Part shown: one piece after another, positions 50,221 through 58,345 of the stretch | Position numbering within the stretch: position 1 is the stretch's first letter | Layout of the letters: the number at the start of each line of letters is the position of its first letter | Assembly: GCA_036494715.1 (NCBI GenBank) | Contig: DASXNY010000166.1 | Coordinates: forward strand, 1-64,000 | DNA: 64,000 bases | Reading direction: 5' to 3' | DNA from: JAICJR01 sp036494715 | GTDB lineage: Bacteria; Actinomycetota; Thermoleophilia; Solirubrobacterales; Thermoleophilaceae | The notes under the pieces: model-generated | The model's database searches: none | Told to the model about the DNA's origin: nothing | The model's input: the letters and a program-made list of their open reading frames with translations, nothing else | Program-made: the position numbers and the translations under genes

Positions 50221-50918
50221 CGGTCTCTGAAGTGGTACCCCACGCCGCGCACGGTGAAGAGAAACTCCGGATCCTTCGGATCGCGCTCGATCTTCTCGCG
50301 CAGGTGCCGGATGTGGACATCGATCGTGCGCGGGTCGCGGTAGGAGGAGTCACCCCAGAGCCGGTCGAGGATCATCGTGCGGCTGAACACCCGGCCGGGG
50401 TTGCGGGCGAGGATCGAGAGGATCTCGAATTCGACGTAGGTGAGCCGTACGGGCTCGCTGCGGATCTCCACGGTGCGCTTCGCGAAGTCGACGCTCAGGT
50501 CGCCGGCGGAGAGCGGCTCCTCGTCGCGCTGCTCCTCGCGCAAGAGGTCCGAGCGGCGCAGCACCGCCTTCACCCGGCTGCGGAACTCGCGCATCGAGAA
50601 CGGCTTGGTGATGTAGTCGTCCGCGCCGAGCTCCAGGCCGAGCACCTTGTCGAACTCTTCGGCCTTGGCGGTGAGCATGATGATCGGGACGCTCGATTGC
50701 GCGCGGATCTGGCGGCAGACGTCGAAGCCGTCGAGCTTCGGCAGCATCACGTCGAGCACGATCAGATCGAAGGTCTGGCCGCGGCAGCGCTCGAGCGCCT
50801 CCTCGCCGTCCAGCGCCGGCACGACCTCATAGCCTTCCTTGCGGAGGGGGTAGGCCAGCAGCTTCTGAACCGACTGCTCGTCGTCTACGAGGAGGATGCG
50901 AGCGGGCTGTGGCGACAT
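50217..50918 (-). CDS. Response regulator, OmpR/PhoB family
   Basis: A 233-residue regulator. Receiver ARILLVDDEQSVQKLLAYPLRKEGYEVV with Asp56 (IVLDVMLPKLDG) and Lys105 (DDYITKPFSMREF); C-terminal winged helix (VRLTYVEFEILSILARNPGRVFSRTMILDRLWG ... RTIDVHIRHLREKIERDP). ATG 50918 is the family start. A TACAAT on the minus strand at 50955-50960 is a possible -10, giving a leader of about 30 bases. First gene of the eight-gene run. Confidence 0.94.
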   Translation of the reverse strand: MSPQPARILLVDDEQSVQKLLAYPLRKEGYEVVPALDGEEALERCRGQTFDLIVLDVMLPKLDGFDVCRQIRAQSSVPIIMLTAKAEEFDKVLGLELGADDYITKPFSMREFRSRVKAVLRRSDLLREEQRDEEPLSAGDLSVDFAKRTVEIRSEPVRLTYVEFEILSILARNPGRVFSRTMILDRLWGDSSYRDPRTIDVHIRHLREKIERDPKDPEFLFTVRGVGYHFRDR

Positions 50919-50987
50919 GCTGGTGGGGGGCCATCCAAACGCCGCCCCCAGGAGATTGTAGGTTCCATTGGTGGTGACGCTCGCATC

Positions 50988-52781
50988 GTGATCGAGCCGC
51001 GGCTCTATCGCGCGGCTTTCCTTCCGGCTCTGTTGGCGCTGATCGTGGCGGCTTTTTCGCTGGAAGACCGTCCCGCGCCGTTGCCACAGGCGCTCGCAGC
51101 GGACGTTCTCTTCCAGGGAAAGACCGCCACTATGGCGGCCAAGGAGATCGCCAAGACCTACCCGGACAGGCGACCCGGCAGCGTCGGCGACCGCGCCGAG
51201 GGCAGGCAGCTCGCGCGCACCTTCGCCGCCCACGGCTTCACCACCGTGATCGACCACTTCTCGAGCGGCAGCGGCACGCCGCTCGACAACGTGATCGGCA
51301 GGCGCGCGGGGGCGTCCCGGCACCAGATCGTCGTGGTGGCGCCGCGCGATGCGGGCTCGATCCCCGACGCCACGGGCAGCGCGTCCGACACCGCGGCGCT
51401 CGCTGAGATTGCTCGCGTGCTCCAGGGCACGCCGTCACGCAAGACGATCACCCTGGCGTCGGTGGACGGCTCGACGCTCGGCGAGCTCGGCATCCACCGG
51501 CTGCTCGACAAGCTGCCGGATCGGCGCCTGATCGAGACCGTGATCGTGCTGTCCAATCTCGGCGCCCCCGGCCCGCATGTGCCGCCGCTGCAGATCTGGT
51601 CGAACGACTCGCAGCGCGTGGGAGTGGGGCTCGAGCGCACGGCGTCGCTCTCCGAGAGCGAGGAGTTCGGCCGCGAGCCGCATACCGCCGGCGCGCCGGC
51701 GCAGATGATCCGGCTTGCGTTCCCGCTCGGCGTAGGCGCGCAGGGGCCACTGCTGGCGGCCGGCGAGGACACCGTGCGCTTCTCGGGCAGCGGCGAGCTG
51801 CCGGCGGCCAAGGACAAGAGCGGCGTCGACTCGATCAGCCCGGACCGGCTCGGCTCCCTCGGCCGTGCGGCGCTGCGGACGGTGTTCGCCGTCGATCAGA
51901 ACGTCGGGCCGCCGGCACGCGGCCCGACCTCCTACGTGACGGTGGCGGGCAACCTGCTGCCCCAGTGGGCGGTCGCGCTCGTGGCGATGTCGCTGATCCT
52001 GCCCGCGCTCGTGGCCTCGATCGACGGCTTCGCCCGCGCCCGGCGCAGACACGAGCCGGTGGGCCGCTACGCGCGCTGGGTGCTGGCCGGGGTGCTGGCG
52101 CTCGTCACGGGGCTCGTGATCGCCAAGCTGATGGTGGTAGTTGGGATCGTGGCCGATCCGCCGGAGAGCCCGGTGGCGCCGGACGTGCGGCCCGTGCACG
52201 GCGGCGACGTCGCGGTGATGGCGGTGCTCGCCGCAGTGGTGGCCGCGGCCTGGATGCTGGGCCGCAGGATCGCGGTCGGCGGAGCGCGCCGGCGGCTCGA
52301 CCTGGCGGCGCCCGGCGCCGGTTGCGCGGTGGCCCTGGCGGTCAGCTGCGTGACGCTCGCGGTGTGGTTCATCAACCCGTTCGCGGCGCTGATGCTGGTG
52401 CCGGCGTTGCACCTCTGGCTGCTCGCGGCAATGGCGCGTGTCCCCGACCGCGGACCGGTCGCCCCTGCGCTCGTGGTGGTGGGCCTGTTACCGCTCGCGG
52501 TCGTCGTCCTCTACTACATGAGCAAGCTGTCGCTCGGTCCGCTCGGCGGCCTCTGGTACGCCTTCCTGCTCGTCACGAGCGGCACGGTGGGAATCGCGGC
52601 GGCGCTGTTCGCCTGCGCCTTCATCGGCGTGTTCGGCTGCCTCGTCGCGGTCCTCGTTGCCCGGGCACGGCGGCCGCCGGTCGCCAAGGTTGAGGAGCCC
52701 AAGCACCCGGCCGTGTTCGGCCCGGGCGGCTACGCGGGGCCCGGAGCGCTTGGCGGAACGGAGTCGGCGTTACGCCGCTGA
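50988..52781 (+). CDS. Polytopic membrane protein with degenerate M28 peptidase-like domain
   Basis: A 597-residue protein from GTG 50988. N-terminal signal/anchor helix (8-24), an M28-type amino-hydrolase domain (about 45-325), then about seven transmembrane helices (326-585). The domain aligns with M28 peptidases but the metal-site HxD is PRD (119-121), and the E-E near LASVDGSTLGELG is S-T (162-163); only Asp134 of GSASDTAAL remains. It is thus probably not a protease. Divergent from the two-component operon across 69 bp; may serve as a membrane sensor or scaffold. Confidence 0.7.
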   Translation: MIEPRLYRAAFLPALLALIVAAFSLEDRPAPLPQALAADVLFQGKTATMAAKEIAKTYPDRRPGSVGDRAEGRQLARTFAAHGFTTVIDHFSSGSGTPLDNVIGRRAGASRHQIVVVAPRDAGSIPDATGSASDTAALAEIARVLQGTPSRKTITLASVDGSTLGELGIHRLLDKLPDRRLIETVIVLSNLGAPGPHVPPLQIWSNDSQRVGVGLERTASLSESEEFGREPHTAGAPAQMIRLAFPLGVGAQGPLLAAGEDTVRFSGSGELPAAKDKSGVDSISPDRLGSLGRAALRTVFAVDQNVGPPARGPTSYVTVAGNLLPQWAVALVAMSLILPALVASIDGFARARRRHEPVGRYARWVLAGVLALVTGLVIAKLMVVVGIVADPPESPVAPDVRPVHGGDVAVMAVLAAVVAAAWMLGRRIAVGGARRRLDLAAPGAGCAVALAVSCVTLAVWFINPFAALMLVPALHLWLLAAMARVPDRGPVAPALVVVGLLPLAVVVLYYMSKLSLGPLGGLWYAFLLVTSGTVGIAAALFACAFIGVFGCLVAVLVARARRPPVAKVEEPKHPAVFGPGGYAGPGALGGTESALRR

Positions 52782-52906
52782 TTCCTGTGGACGCTCGTCC
52801 TATGAAGCGGCTTAGGAGCTCTGACGATAAGACTCGCGAAGGCAGCGGGGCACGTTCAACCGCCCATCCGCCGGCTCGCGCCCAAGCAGGCGTCCTGTTT
52901 CGATCG

Positions 52907-52912
52907 TATGTT
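52907..52912 (+). promoter_or_regulatory. TATGTT -10-like box
   Basis: TANNNT hexamer ending 8 bp before GTG 52921, fitting a leaderless transcript of the FlgM-like gene. Confidence 0.35.
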
Positions 52913-52920
52913 TTGCACAC

Positions 52921-53139
52921 GTGAGCAAGAGCGAGTATCCGGAGGAGTGGTTGCCGATGCAGGCCATCGATCCTGACCTCGTCCGCAGAGTCGCGGACGG
53001 CGAGTACGAGATCGATCCGCATGCGGTGGCCGAGGCGATGCTGCGCCGGAGCGCCCGGCTCAACGAGCTGCGCCGGTTCTCACGCGTGTTCGTAGCCGGT
53101 GACGTCGAGCTCCCCGCCTCCGGGCGCGAGCAGGCGTAG
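52921..53139 (+). CDS. FlgM-like mini-protein (anti-sigma-28-like)
   Basis: A 72-residue protein. Residues 16-45 (IDPDLVRRVADGEYEIDPHAVAEAMLRR) resemble the C-terminal sigma-binding helix region of FlgM (V-x-x-I/V-x-x-G-x-Y-x-I/V-D-x-x-x-I/V-A-x-x-M/L-L). Full FlgM is about 90-100 residues, so this is short, with a different C-terminus. No flagellar gene or FliA is in the window. Its 3' 60 bp lie antisense to thiL. A regulator of a FliA-like or other sigma factor is possible. Confidence 0.55.
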   Translation: MSKSEYPEEWLPMQAIDPDLVRRVADGEYEIDPHAVAEAMLRRSARLNELRRFSRVFVAGDVELPASGREQA

Positions 53140-54027
53140 GCCGCTCCCCTCGCGTGCCTCGCCGATCCAGCTGACGGGCAGGCCCGCCGCCCGCTCGATC
53201 GCCTCGCGCCGCTCGGGCGGCGCTGTGAACAGCAACTCGAAGTCCTCGCCCGCCGCCACGGCCAGCTCGAGGGGATCGCGGCCGAGCGCCTTGGCGGCGT
53301 CGTTCAAGCCGGGCGCGAGCGGTGCGCGTTGCAGGTCGACGACGAGCTCGACACCGCTGCGCTCCGCCAGGTGGCGCGCGTCGGTGGCCACGCCGTCGCT
53401 CACGTCGATCATCGCGCTGACCCCGGCCGCGGCCAACGCCGCGCCGGCCGCGAGGCGCGGCTCGGGGCGCAGGTGCCGCCGGACGAGCGGCCCGCCGCGC
53501 TCGCCGCGCTCGAGCAGCAGCAGCCCCGCGCCCGAGCCGCCGAGCTCGCCCGTCACGCCCAGCAGGTCGCCGGCCCGCCCGCCATCGCGGTAGGCGAGCG
53601 CGTCCTCGGAGTCGCCCCAGCCCGTCACGGTCACCGCCAGCTGGAGCTGCGGCGCCGACACCACGTCGCCGCCGGCGATCGCGGTGTCGGTCCGGCCGGC
53701 GAGCTCCTCCATCGCGCGCACCAGCTCGAGCGCGTTCTCCTCGCCGAAGCCGCTCGGCAGCCCGAGCGCCACGTAGGCCTCGCCCGGGCGCGCGCCCATC
53801 GCCGCCAGGTCCGACAGTGCGGCGGCGAGCGCCTTGTGGCCCACGTCCGCGGGCGAGTGCGTGTCGAGCCTGAAGTGGACGCCCTCCACCATCGCGTCCA
53901 CCGACGTCACGGCCACGGCGCCGTCGGCGCGCACCACGGCGGCGTCGTCGCCGGGCCCGCGCAGAACGCGGCCGCCGCGCGCCGTGAGCGCGCGCTCGAT
54001 CGCGGCGATCAGGCTCAGCTCGCTCAC
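53080..54027 (-). CDS. thiL: Thiamine-monophosphate kinase
   Basis: A 315-residue PurM/AIR-synthase-fold kinase making thiamine diphosphate. VLRGPGDDAAVV, TSVDAMVEGVHF, IAGGDVVSAP, MIDVSDGVATDARHLAERSG and GEDFELLFTAPPE are all ThiL motifs. GTG 54027 shares a base with the upstream TAG (TAGTG). Confidence 0.95.
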   Translation of the reverse strand: MSELSLIAAIERALTARGGRVLRGPGDDAAVVRADGAVAVTSVDAMVEGVHFRLDTHSPADVGHKALAAALSDLAAMGARPGEAYVALGLPSGFGEENALELVRAMEELAGRTDTAIAGGDVVSAPQLQLAVTVTGWGDSEDALAYRDGGRAGDLLGVTGELGGSGAGLLLLERGERGGPLVRRHLRPEPRLAAGAALAAAGVSAMIDVSDGVATDARHLAERSGVELVVDLQRAPLAPGLNDAAKALGRDPLELAVAAGEDFELLFTAPPERREAIERAAGLPVSWIGEAREGSGLRLLAPGGGELDVTGYEHA

Positions 54028-55385
54028 TAGAGCGGCACCGCGATCACGAGCATCCATGCACACAGCGCGACGCTCGCGGCCATCAGCCGGCGGTCGGCGG
54101 CCAGCGCTGCGAGCGGCAGCAGCCAGAGCACGTACCAGGGCACGAGCCAGGCGGAGGCGACGAGGATCGCGAACGTGGCCCAGCCGGCCGCGCGCACAGG
54201 ATCCGCGCCGCGCCAGGTGCGCCACAGGAGCCACAGGAACACGCAGCCGAACGCCACGCCCCAGAGCACGCGCGACACCGTCCGGTAGTCGAGCCGGTCG
54301 CCCGGCAGGACCGCGCCCAGCAGCTGCGCCGTCTTGTACGGAAAGCTCCAGCGCGAGCTACGCGCCTGGTTCGAGTTCAAGAAGCTCAAGGCATCCAAAG
54401 CATGCGTGCCGAACACGGCGAGTCCAATCAGAGCGATCAGCGCGAACACGAGCACAGCCGCAACGAGCGCCCGCCGCCAGCGCTCGCGCGACCCGACGAC
54501 AAGGAACGGCAAGACAAGCCCAGCCGACGCCTTGATGCCGGCGCCGACCGAAGCGAGAGCAGTTCCCGCCACCTGCCCCCCGCCCCCCGTCACCCACACC
54601 ACGACGCCCGCAACGGTGAGCAGCACCACCAGGGCCTCGTTGTGCGCCCCCGCCACGACATGCACAAGCACCAGCGGATTGAGTCCGACGAACGCCGCCG
54701 GGAGCAGGGGATCGCGCCCGAGCAGCCGCGCCCCCTTCCACACGAGCGCCACGATTCCGAGCGAGCACGCCGCGGCCACGACCTTGAGCGTCCAGAACGC
54801 ACCGGCCACGCCCAGCGGCGCCAGCGGATATGTGAGCAGCGTGAACAGCGGGCCGTACACCGACACCGCGTCTTTCGAGCCCGCGAAGCCGAACACCGCG
54901 TCGCCCGGGATGTCGAGCGGTGAGTGCGTGTAGGGGTTGAGCGAGTGCGTGACGCCGAGGCGCGCGTAGGCGATGTACGAGAACACGTCCTGCGAGAGCA
55001 GCGGCGGCGCGAGCAGGAACAGGAGGTGCAGCCCGGCGATCGCCCACAGCACGGCGCGCACGGGCAGGTCGCGCACGCGCACGAGCACCGCCACGTACAG
55101 CAGCAGCGCCAGCCACAGGCCGGCGTAGAAGAGCGGCCCCGCCAGCGTGCCGCGCGCGCCGGAGATACCCGCGAAGCGCAGCGGCCCGAGCAGCCAGCCC
55201 GGAGAGCCACCGGCCGTCGCCAGGACGAGCTTCGAGCCGGCTGCCGCCGGCAACGCGGCCAACAGGCCATAGAGCACGCACAGGAGTGCGAGCGCGGCCG
55301 CGGCCGGCCAAGCGGAGCGCCGCGCCTGGCTAACCGGTTGGGTCTGCGGGCGAGCCGCCGCCGCCGTTGCCATTGCCGTTTCCAT
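54027..55385 (-). CDS. GT-C type integral membrane glycosyltransferase (mannosyltransferase-like)
   Basis: About 452 residues from ATG 55385 (ATG 55373 is equally possible; the arginine-only codons upstream lie antisense-free inside the PBP1A 3' end and look spurious). About 11 transmembrane helices; the outside loop after helix 3-4 has LLSQDVFSYIAYARLGVTHSLNPYTHSPLDIP, and SVYGPLFTLLTYPLAPLG follows. This resembles actinobacterial polyprenol-phosphate-mannose dependent mannosyltransferases (MptA/B-like). Substrate unproven. It overlaps PBP1A by 56 bp. Confidence 0.75.
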   Translation of the reverse strand: METAMATAAAARPQTQPVSQARRSAWPAAAALALLCVLYGLLAALPAAAGSKLVLATAGGSPGWLLGPLRFAGISGARGTLAGPLFYAGLWLALLLYVAVLVRVRDLPVRAVLWAIAGLHLLFLLAPPLLSQDVFSYIAYARLGVTHSLNPYTHSPLDIPGDAVFGFAGSKDAVSVYGPLFTLLTYPLAPLGVAGAFWTLKVVAAACSLGIVALVWKGARLLGRDPLLPAAFVGLNPLVLVHVVAGAHNEALVVLLTVAGVVVWVTGGGGQVAGTALASVGAGIKASAGLVLPFLVVGSRERWRRALVAAVLVFALIALIGLAVFGTHALDALSFLNSNQARSSRWSFPYKTAQLLGAVLPGDRLDYRTVSRVLWGVAFGCVFLWLLWRTWRGADPVRAAGWATFAILVASAWLVPWYVLWLLPLAALAADRRLMAASVALCAWMLVIAVPL

Positions 55386-57504
55386 CGCCACTGGGATTGT
55401 GAGGCGACGGCGACGAGGACGGCGGCGACGGGGTCTTCGGCTGGCCCTGCGGCGGCGAGGCATAGAGGCGCGGGTCGTAGCCCTTGTAGGTGCCGGGCGC
55501 CGTGCCGCCGGTGCCGTTTTCGGTCGTGGTGGGCGTCTGCTGCACCTGCGGCCCGGGCGCGCCCGTGGTGGCGTAGTGGCCGAAGAACGGCGCCCACACC
55601 ACCGGCGTCGTGGGCGGGGCGAAGTCGCCGCAGTAGCTGCCCTTCGCGATGTTCATGTAGTCGTGCCAGATCATCGCGGGGAAGGTGCCGCCCTGCATCG
55701 GCCCGGCGCCGTGCACGTTCAGCATCGAGACCAGCGCGTTGGGATAGCCGACCCAGACGGCGGTCGCGAGCCTGGGCGTGAAGCCGACGAACCAGGCGTC
55801 GTTGAAGTTGCTCGTGGTGCCGGTCTTGCCGGCGGCCGGGCAGCCGATGTTGGCGCGCACGCCGGTGCCGCCGAGCACGTTCTCATGCAGGATCTTCGTG
55901 ACCTCATAGGCCTGGCCGTCGGTGAGCACGCGGTTGCCGGGGTTGCGGCCGATGTTGTCGGACTTGCCGTCCGGGAAGACGACCTTGGTGATGCCGACCG
56001 GCTTGTGGTGCACGCCGCCCGAGGCCAGCGTGGCGTACGCGTCGGCCATCTCGAGCGGCGACACGCCGAGCCGCAGGCCGCCCAGTCCCTCCGCCGGGTA
56101 GCCGTTGAGCTTGGTGGTGATGCCCATCGACTTGGCGGTCTCCGCCACCTTGTCCGGGCCGACGTCCAGGTCGAGCTGCGCGTAGACGGTGTTGTCGGAG
56201 TGCAGTGTGGCCTGGACGATGTTCACCCGGCCGAGGTAGTCGTTGCCGAAGGTGTGCACCTGCCACGGCCCGTACTTCGGGTCGTCGATGTTGAGCGGCT
56301 TCGACACGTACATCGTCGAGTTGGGGTTCACGCCCTCCTTGATGGCGGTCGTGAGCACGAAGGTCTTGAACGCAGAGCCCGGCTGCCGGTGCCCCTGCGC
56401 CGCGAGGTTGAACTGCCGGCCCTTGTAGTTGCCGCTCGAGGCCATCGCGAGGATGTGCCCGTTGGACGGGTCGATCGTCACCACGGCCGAGCTCGGGTCG
56501 CTGGGCAGGTTGAGCTGGCCGGCGATCGCGTTGCGCGCCGCCTCCTGGAGGTTCGGCTCGATCGTGGTGTAGACGCGCAGCCCGCCCTGACGGAAGACGT
56601 TGGCGCCGTACTTGGCGATCAGCTCGTCCTGCACGTAGTCGAAGAAGTACGGCTCGTGCCGCTTGATGTAGCGGTTCCCGGGGTTCAGCCCGAGCGACTT
56701 CTTCTGCGCCGTCAGCTCCTGGTCCCGCGTGATGTAGTGGTTCTGGAACATCTTGTAGAGCACCTGATTGCGGCGGGTCAGGGCGGCTCCGGGATCGAGG
56801 AACGGGCTGTAGTCGGACGGCGCCTGCGGCAGTCCGGCGAGGAGGGCCGCCTCGGGCAGCGTCAGGTCGCTGGCGTGCTTCGAGAAGTAGACCTCCGACG
56901 CGGCCTCGACGCCGATCGTGCTGCGCCCCCCGACCGTCCCGTACGGGATGTCGTTCAGGTACTGCTCGAGGATCCACTGCTTGGAGTGGTTCTCCTCGAG
57001 CTCGGAGGCCATCTTGGCCTCGCGGATCTTGCGCTTGAGATCGCGCTTGGGCGAGCGGATGTAGAGATTGCGGACGAGCTGCTGCGTGATCGTCGAGCCG
57101 CCCTGCAGCTTCTTGCCGGAGGTGACATCGCGCAGCGCCGCGCGCACGATCGACTCGTAGTCGACGCCGCCGTGGTGGTAGAAGCGCTGGTCCTCGATCG
57201 CCACCGTCGCGTTGCGCAGCACCGGCGGCATCCGGCTCCAGCCGATCGGGGTGCGGATCTCGTTCGACTGCACGTAGCCGAGCAGGTGGCCGTTCGCCGC
57301 GAAGATCTTGCTGGTCGTGCCCTGGTCGATCGGCTTCAGCTCGGCGATGTTGGGCGCCGACGAGGCGACCGCGAGGATGTAGCCCACCACCGCGATGCCC
57401 GCGATGATCGCTCCCGAAAGAACGACGGCCGCGCCGAGGAGAATCCAGTTTCTGGGGCGGGCCTTGTGTCGGCGCCGCCTCGCCTGTCGTTGCCGGTGGG
57501 TCAT
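55330..57504 (-). CDS. Class A penicillin-binding protein (PBP1A-like)
   Basis: A 724-residue bifunctional wall synthase. Basic cytosolic head and one transmembrane anchor (about 21-46); GT51 domain with catalytic Glu in ATVAIEDQRFYHHGGVDYESIVRA and QGGSTITQQLVRNLYI; transpeptidase motifs SxxK (QPGSAFKTFV), SDN, and KTGTT (AAGKTGTTSNFNDAWFVGF). A proline/glycine-rich C-tail. ATG 57504 is chosen over an in-frame TTG seven codons earlier. Confidence 0.94.
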   Translation of the reverse strand: MTHRQRQARRRRHKARPRNWILLGAAVVLSGAIIAGIAVVGYILAVASSAPNIAELKPIDQGTTSKIFAANGHLLGYVQSNEIRTPIGWSRMPPVLRNATVAIEDQRFYHHGGVDYESIVRAALRDVTSGKKLQGGSTITQQLVRNLYIRSPKRDLKRKIREAKMASELEENHSKQWILEQYLNDIPYGTVGGRSTIGVEAASEVYFSKHASDLTLPEAALLAGLPQAPSDYSPFLDPGAALTRRNQVLYKMFQNHYITRDQELTAQKKSLGLNPGNRYIKRHEPYFFDYVQDELIAKYGANVFRQGGLRVYTTIEPNLQEAARNAIAGQLNLPSDPSSAVVTIDPSNGHILAMASSGNYKGRQFNLAAQGHRQPGSAFKTFVLTTAIKEGVNPNSTMYVSKPLNIDDPKYGPWQVHTFGNDYLGRVNIVQATLHSDNTVYAQLDLDVGPDKVAETAKSMGITTKLNGYPAEGLGGLRLGVSPLEMADAYATLASGGVHHKPVGITKVVFPDGKSDNIGRNPGNRVLTDGQAYEVTKILHENVLGGTGVRANIGCPAAGKTGTTSNFNDAWFVGFTPRLATAVWVGYPNALVSMLNVHGAGPMQGGTFPAMIWHDYMNIAKGSYCGDFAPPTTPVVWAPFFGHYATTGAPGPQVQQTPTTTENGTGGTAPGTYKGYDPRLYASPPQGQPKTPSPPSSSPSPHNPSGDGNGNGNGGGGSPADPTG

Positions 57505-57556
57505 TCTCGAGGGGAGGGCGGCCAACCGGCGACGCAGAGCCGCTTGACGCCGGTAT

Positions 57557-58345
57557 CTAGCTGCCCAGGATAGAGGCTTGCTGGAGTCGTTCGATGCACC
57601 TGAGGCGAAGTCCTGCCGCCGCAGCGGCCCTGTCGGCCGCGGTCGGCGCCCAGGTGCCCACGTCCAGGCGTATGCCCTCGATCTGCATGTCCGCCACGGC
57701 CGCGTCGCTGTCAGGCTCCTCCTCGAGCGCCGCGAGCGCGCGCGCCGGGTTCGCGGCCACCGGTATCCACAGCGACACCTCGACGCGCACGCGAGGGTCG
57801 ACGATCGTGTGGTTGATGATCGTGCTCGAGGCGAGCTGCTCGTTGGGGATGATCACGCGCCGGCCGTCGCCGGCCCTCACGTACGTGTAGCTCAGGCGCA
57901 CGTCCTCCACGGTGCCGGTCTCGCCCTGGAAGGTGACGAGGTCGCCGACGCGAATCGGCTGGGTTATGGCCAGCAGGACCCCCGCGATCACGTTGGCCAG
58001 CGTCTGGCGCGCCGCGAAGCCGACGATCAGGCCCAGCACCGCCGACGACGCCAGGATCCCGGTGGCCACGCGCTTCACCGCCGCGAACTGGGCAAGCGCG
58101 AGCGCGATGCCGATAACGATGATCGTGACCGACACCAGCCGACGCACAAGCCGCAGCCGCGTGTCCGCCGTTGCAGAGAGCTCCCTCCCCGTCACGCTGG
58201 AGGCGAGCTTGACCGCGCGGCGGCTCAGGGCCTTGTCGACCAAGCGGGCGAGCAGCAGCGCGAGGATCACGGTGGCCACAGCCGTGATCTCGTTGCGGTG
58301 ATCGGTCCAGAACGAGGACGCGATGACAACATCCGAGGCAGCCAT
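57557..58345 (-). CDS. Small-conductance mechanosensitive channel (MscS)
   Basis: A 262-residue MscS-family channel. Three N-terminal helices with the pore helix TM3 ILASSAVLGLIVGFAARQTLANVIAGVLLAITQP, then the beta domain (IRVGDLVTFQGETGTVEDVRLSYTYVRAGDGRRVIIPNEQLASSTIINHT). It releases solutes on hypo-osmotic shock, complementing the osmolyte genes at 43-46 kb. Its ATG overlaps the plus-strand ATG at 58344 (shared CATG). Confidence 0.92.
   Translation of the reverse strand: MAASDVVIASSFWTDHRNEITAVATVILALLLARLVDKALSRRAVKLASSVTGRELSATADTRLRLVRRLVSVTIIVIGIALALAQFAAVKRVATGILASSAVLGLIVGFAARQTLANVIAGVLLAITQPIRVGDLVTFQGETGTVEDVRLSYTYVRAGDGRRVIIPNEQLASSTIINHTIVDPRVRVEVSLWIPVAANPARALAALEEEPDSDAAVADMQIEGIRLDVGTWAPTAADRAAAAAGLRLRCIERLQQASILGS

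Noticed and set aside
53099..54535. Plus-strand frames opposite thiL and the GT-C gene
   Set aside because: Low-complexity shadows; thiL motifs are unambiguous on the minus strand.
55399..57573. A 724-codon plus-strand frame opposite PBP1A
   Set aside because: PBP1A has all its active-site motifs on the minus strand; the plus frame is arginine/valine-rich with no domains.
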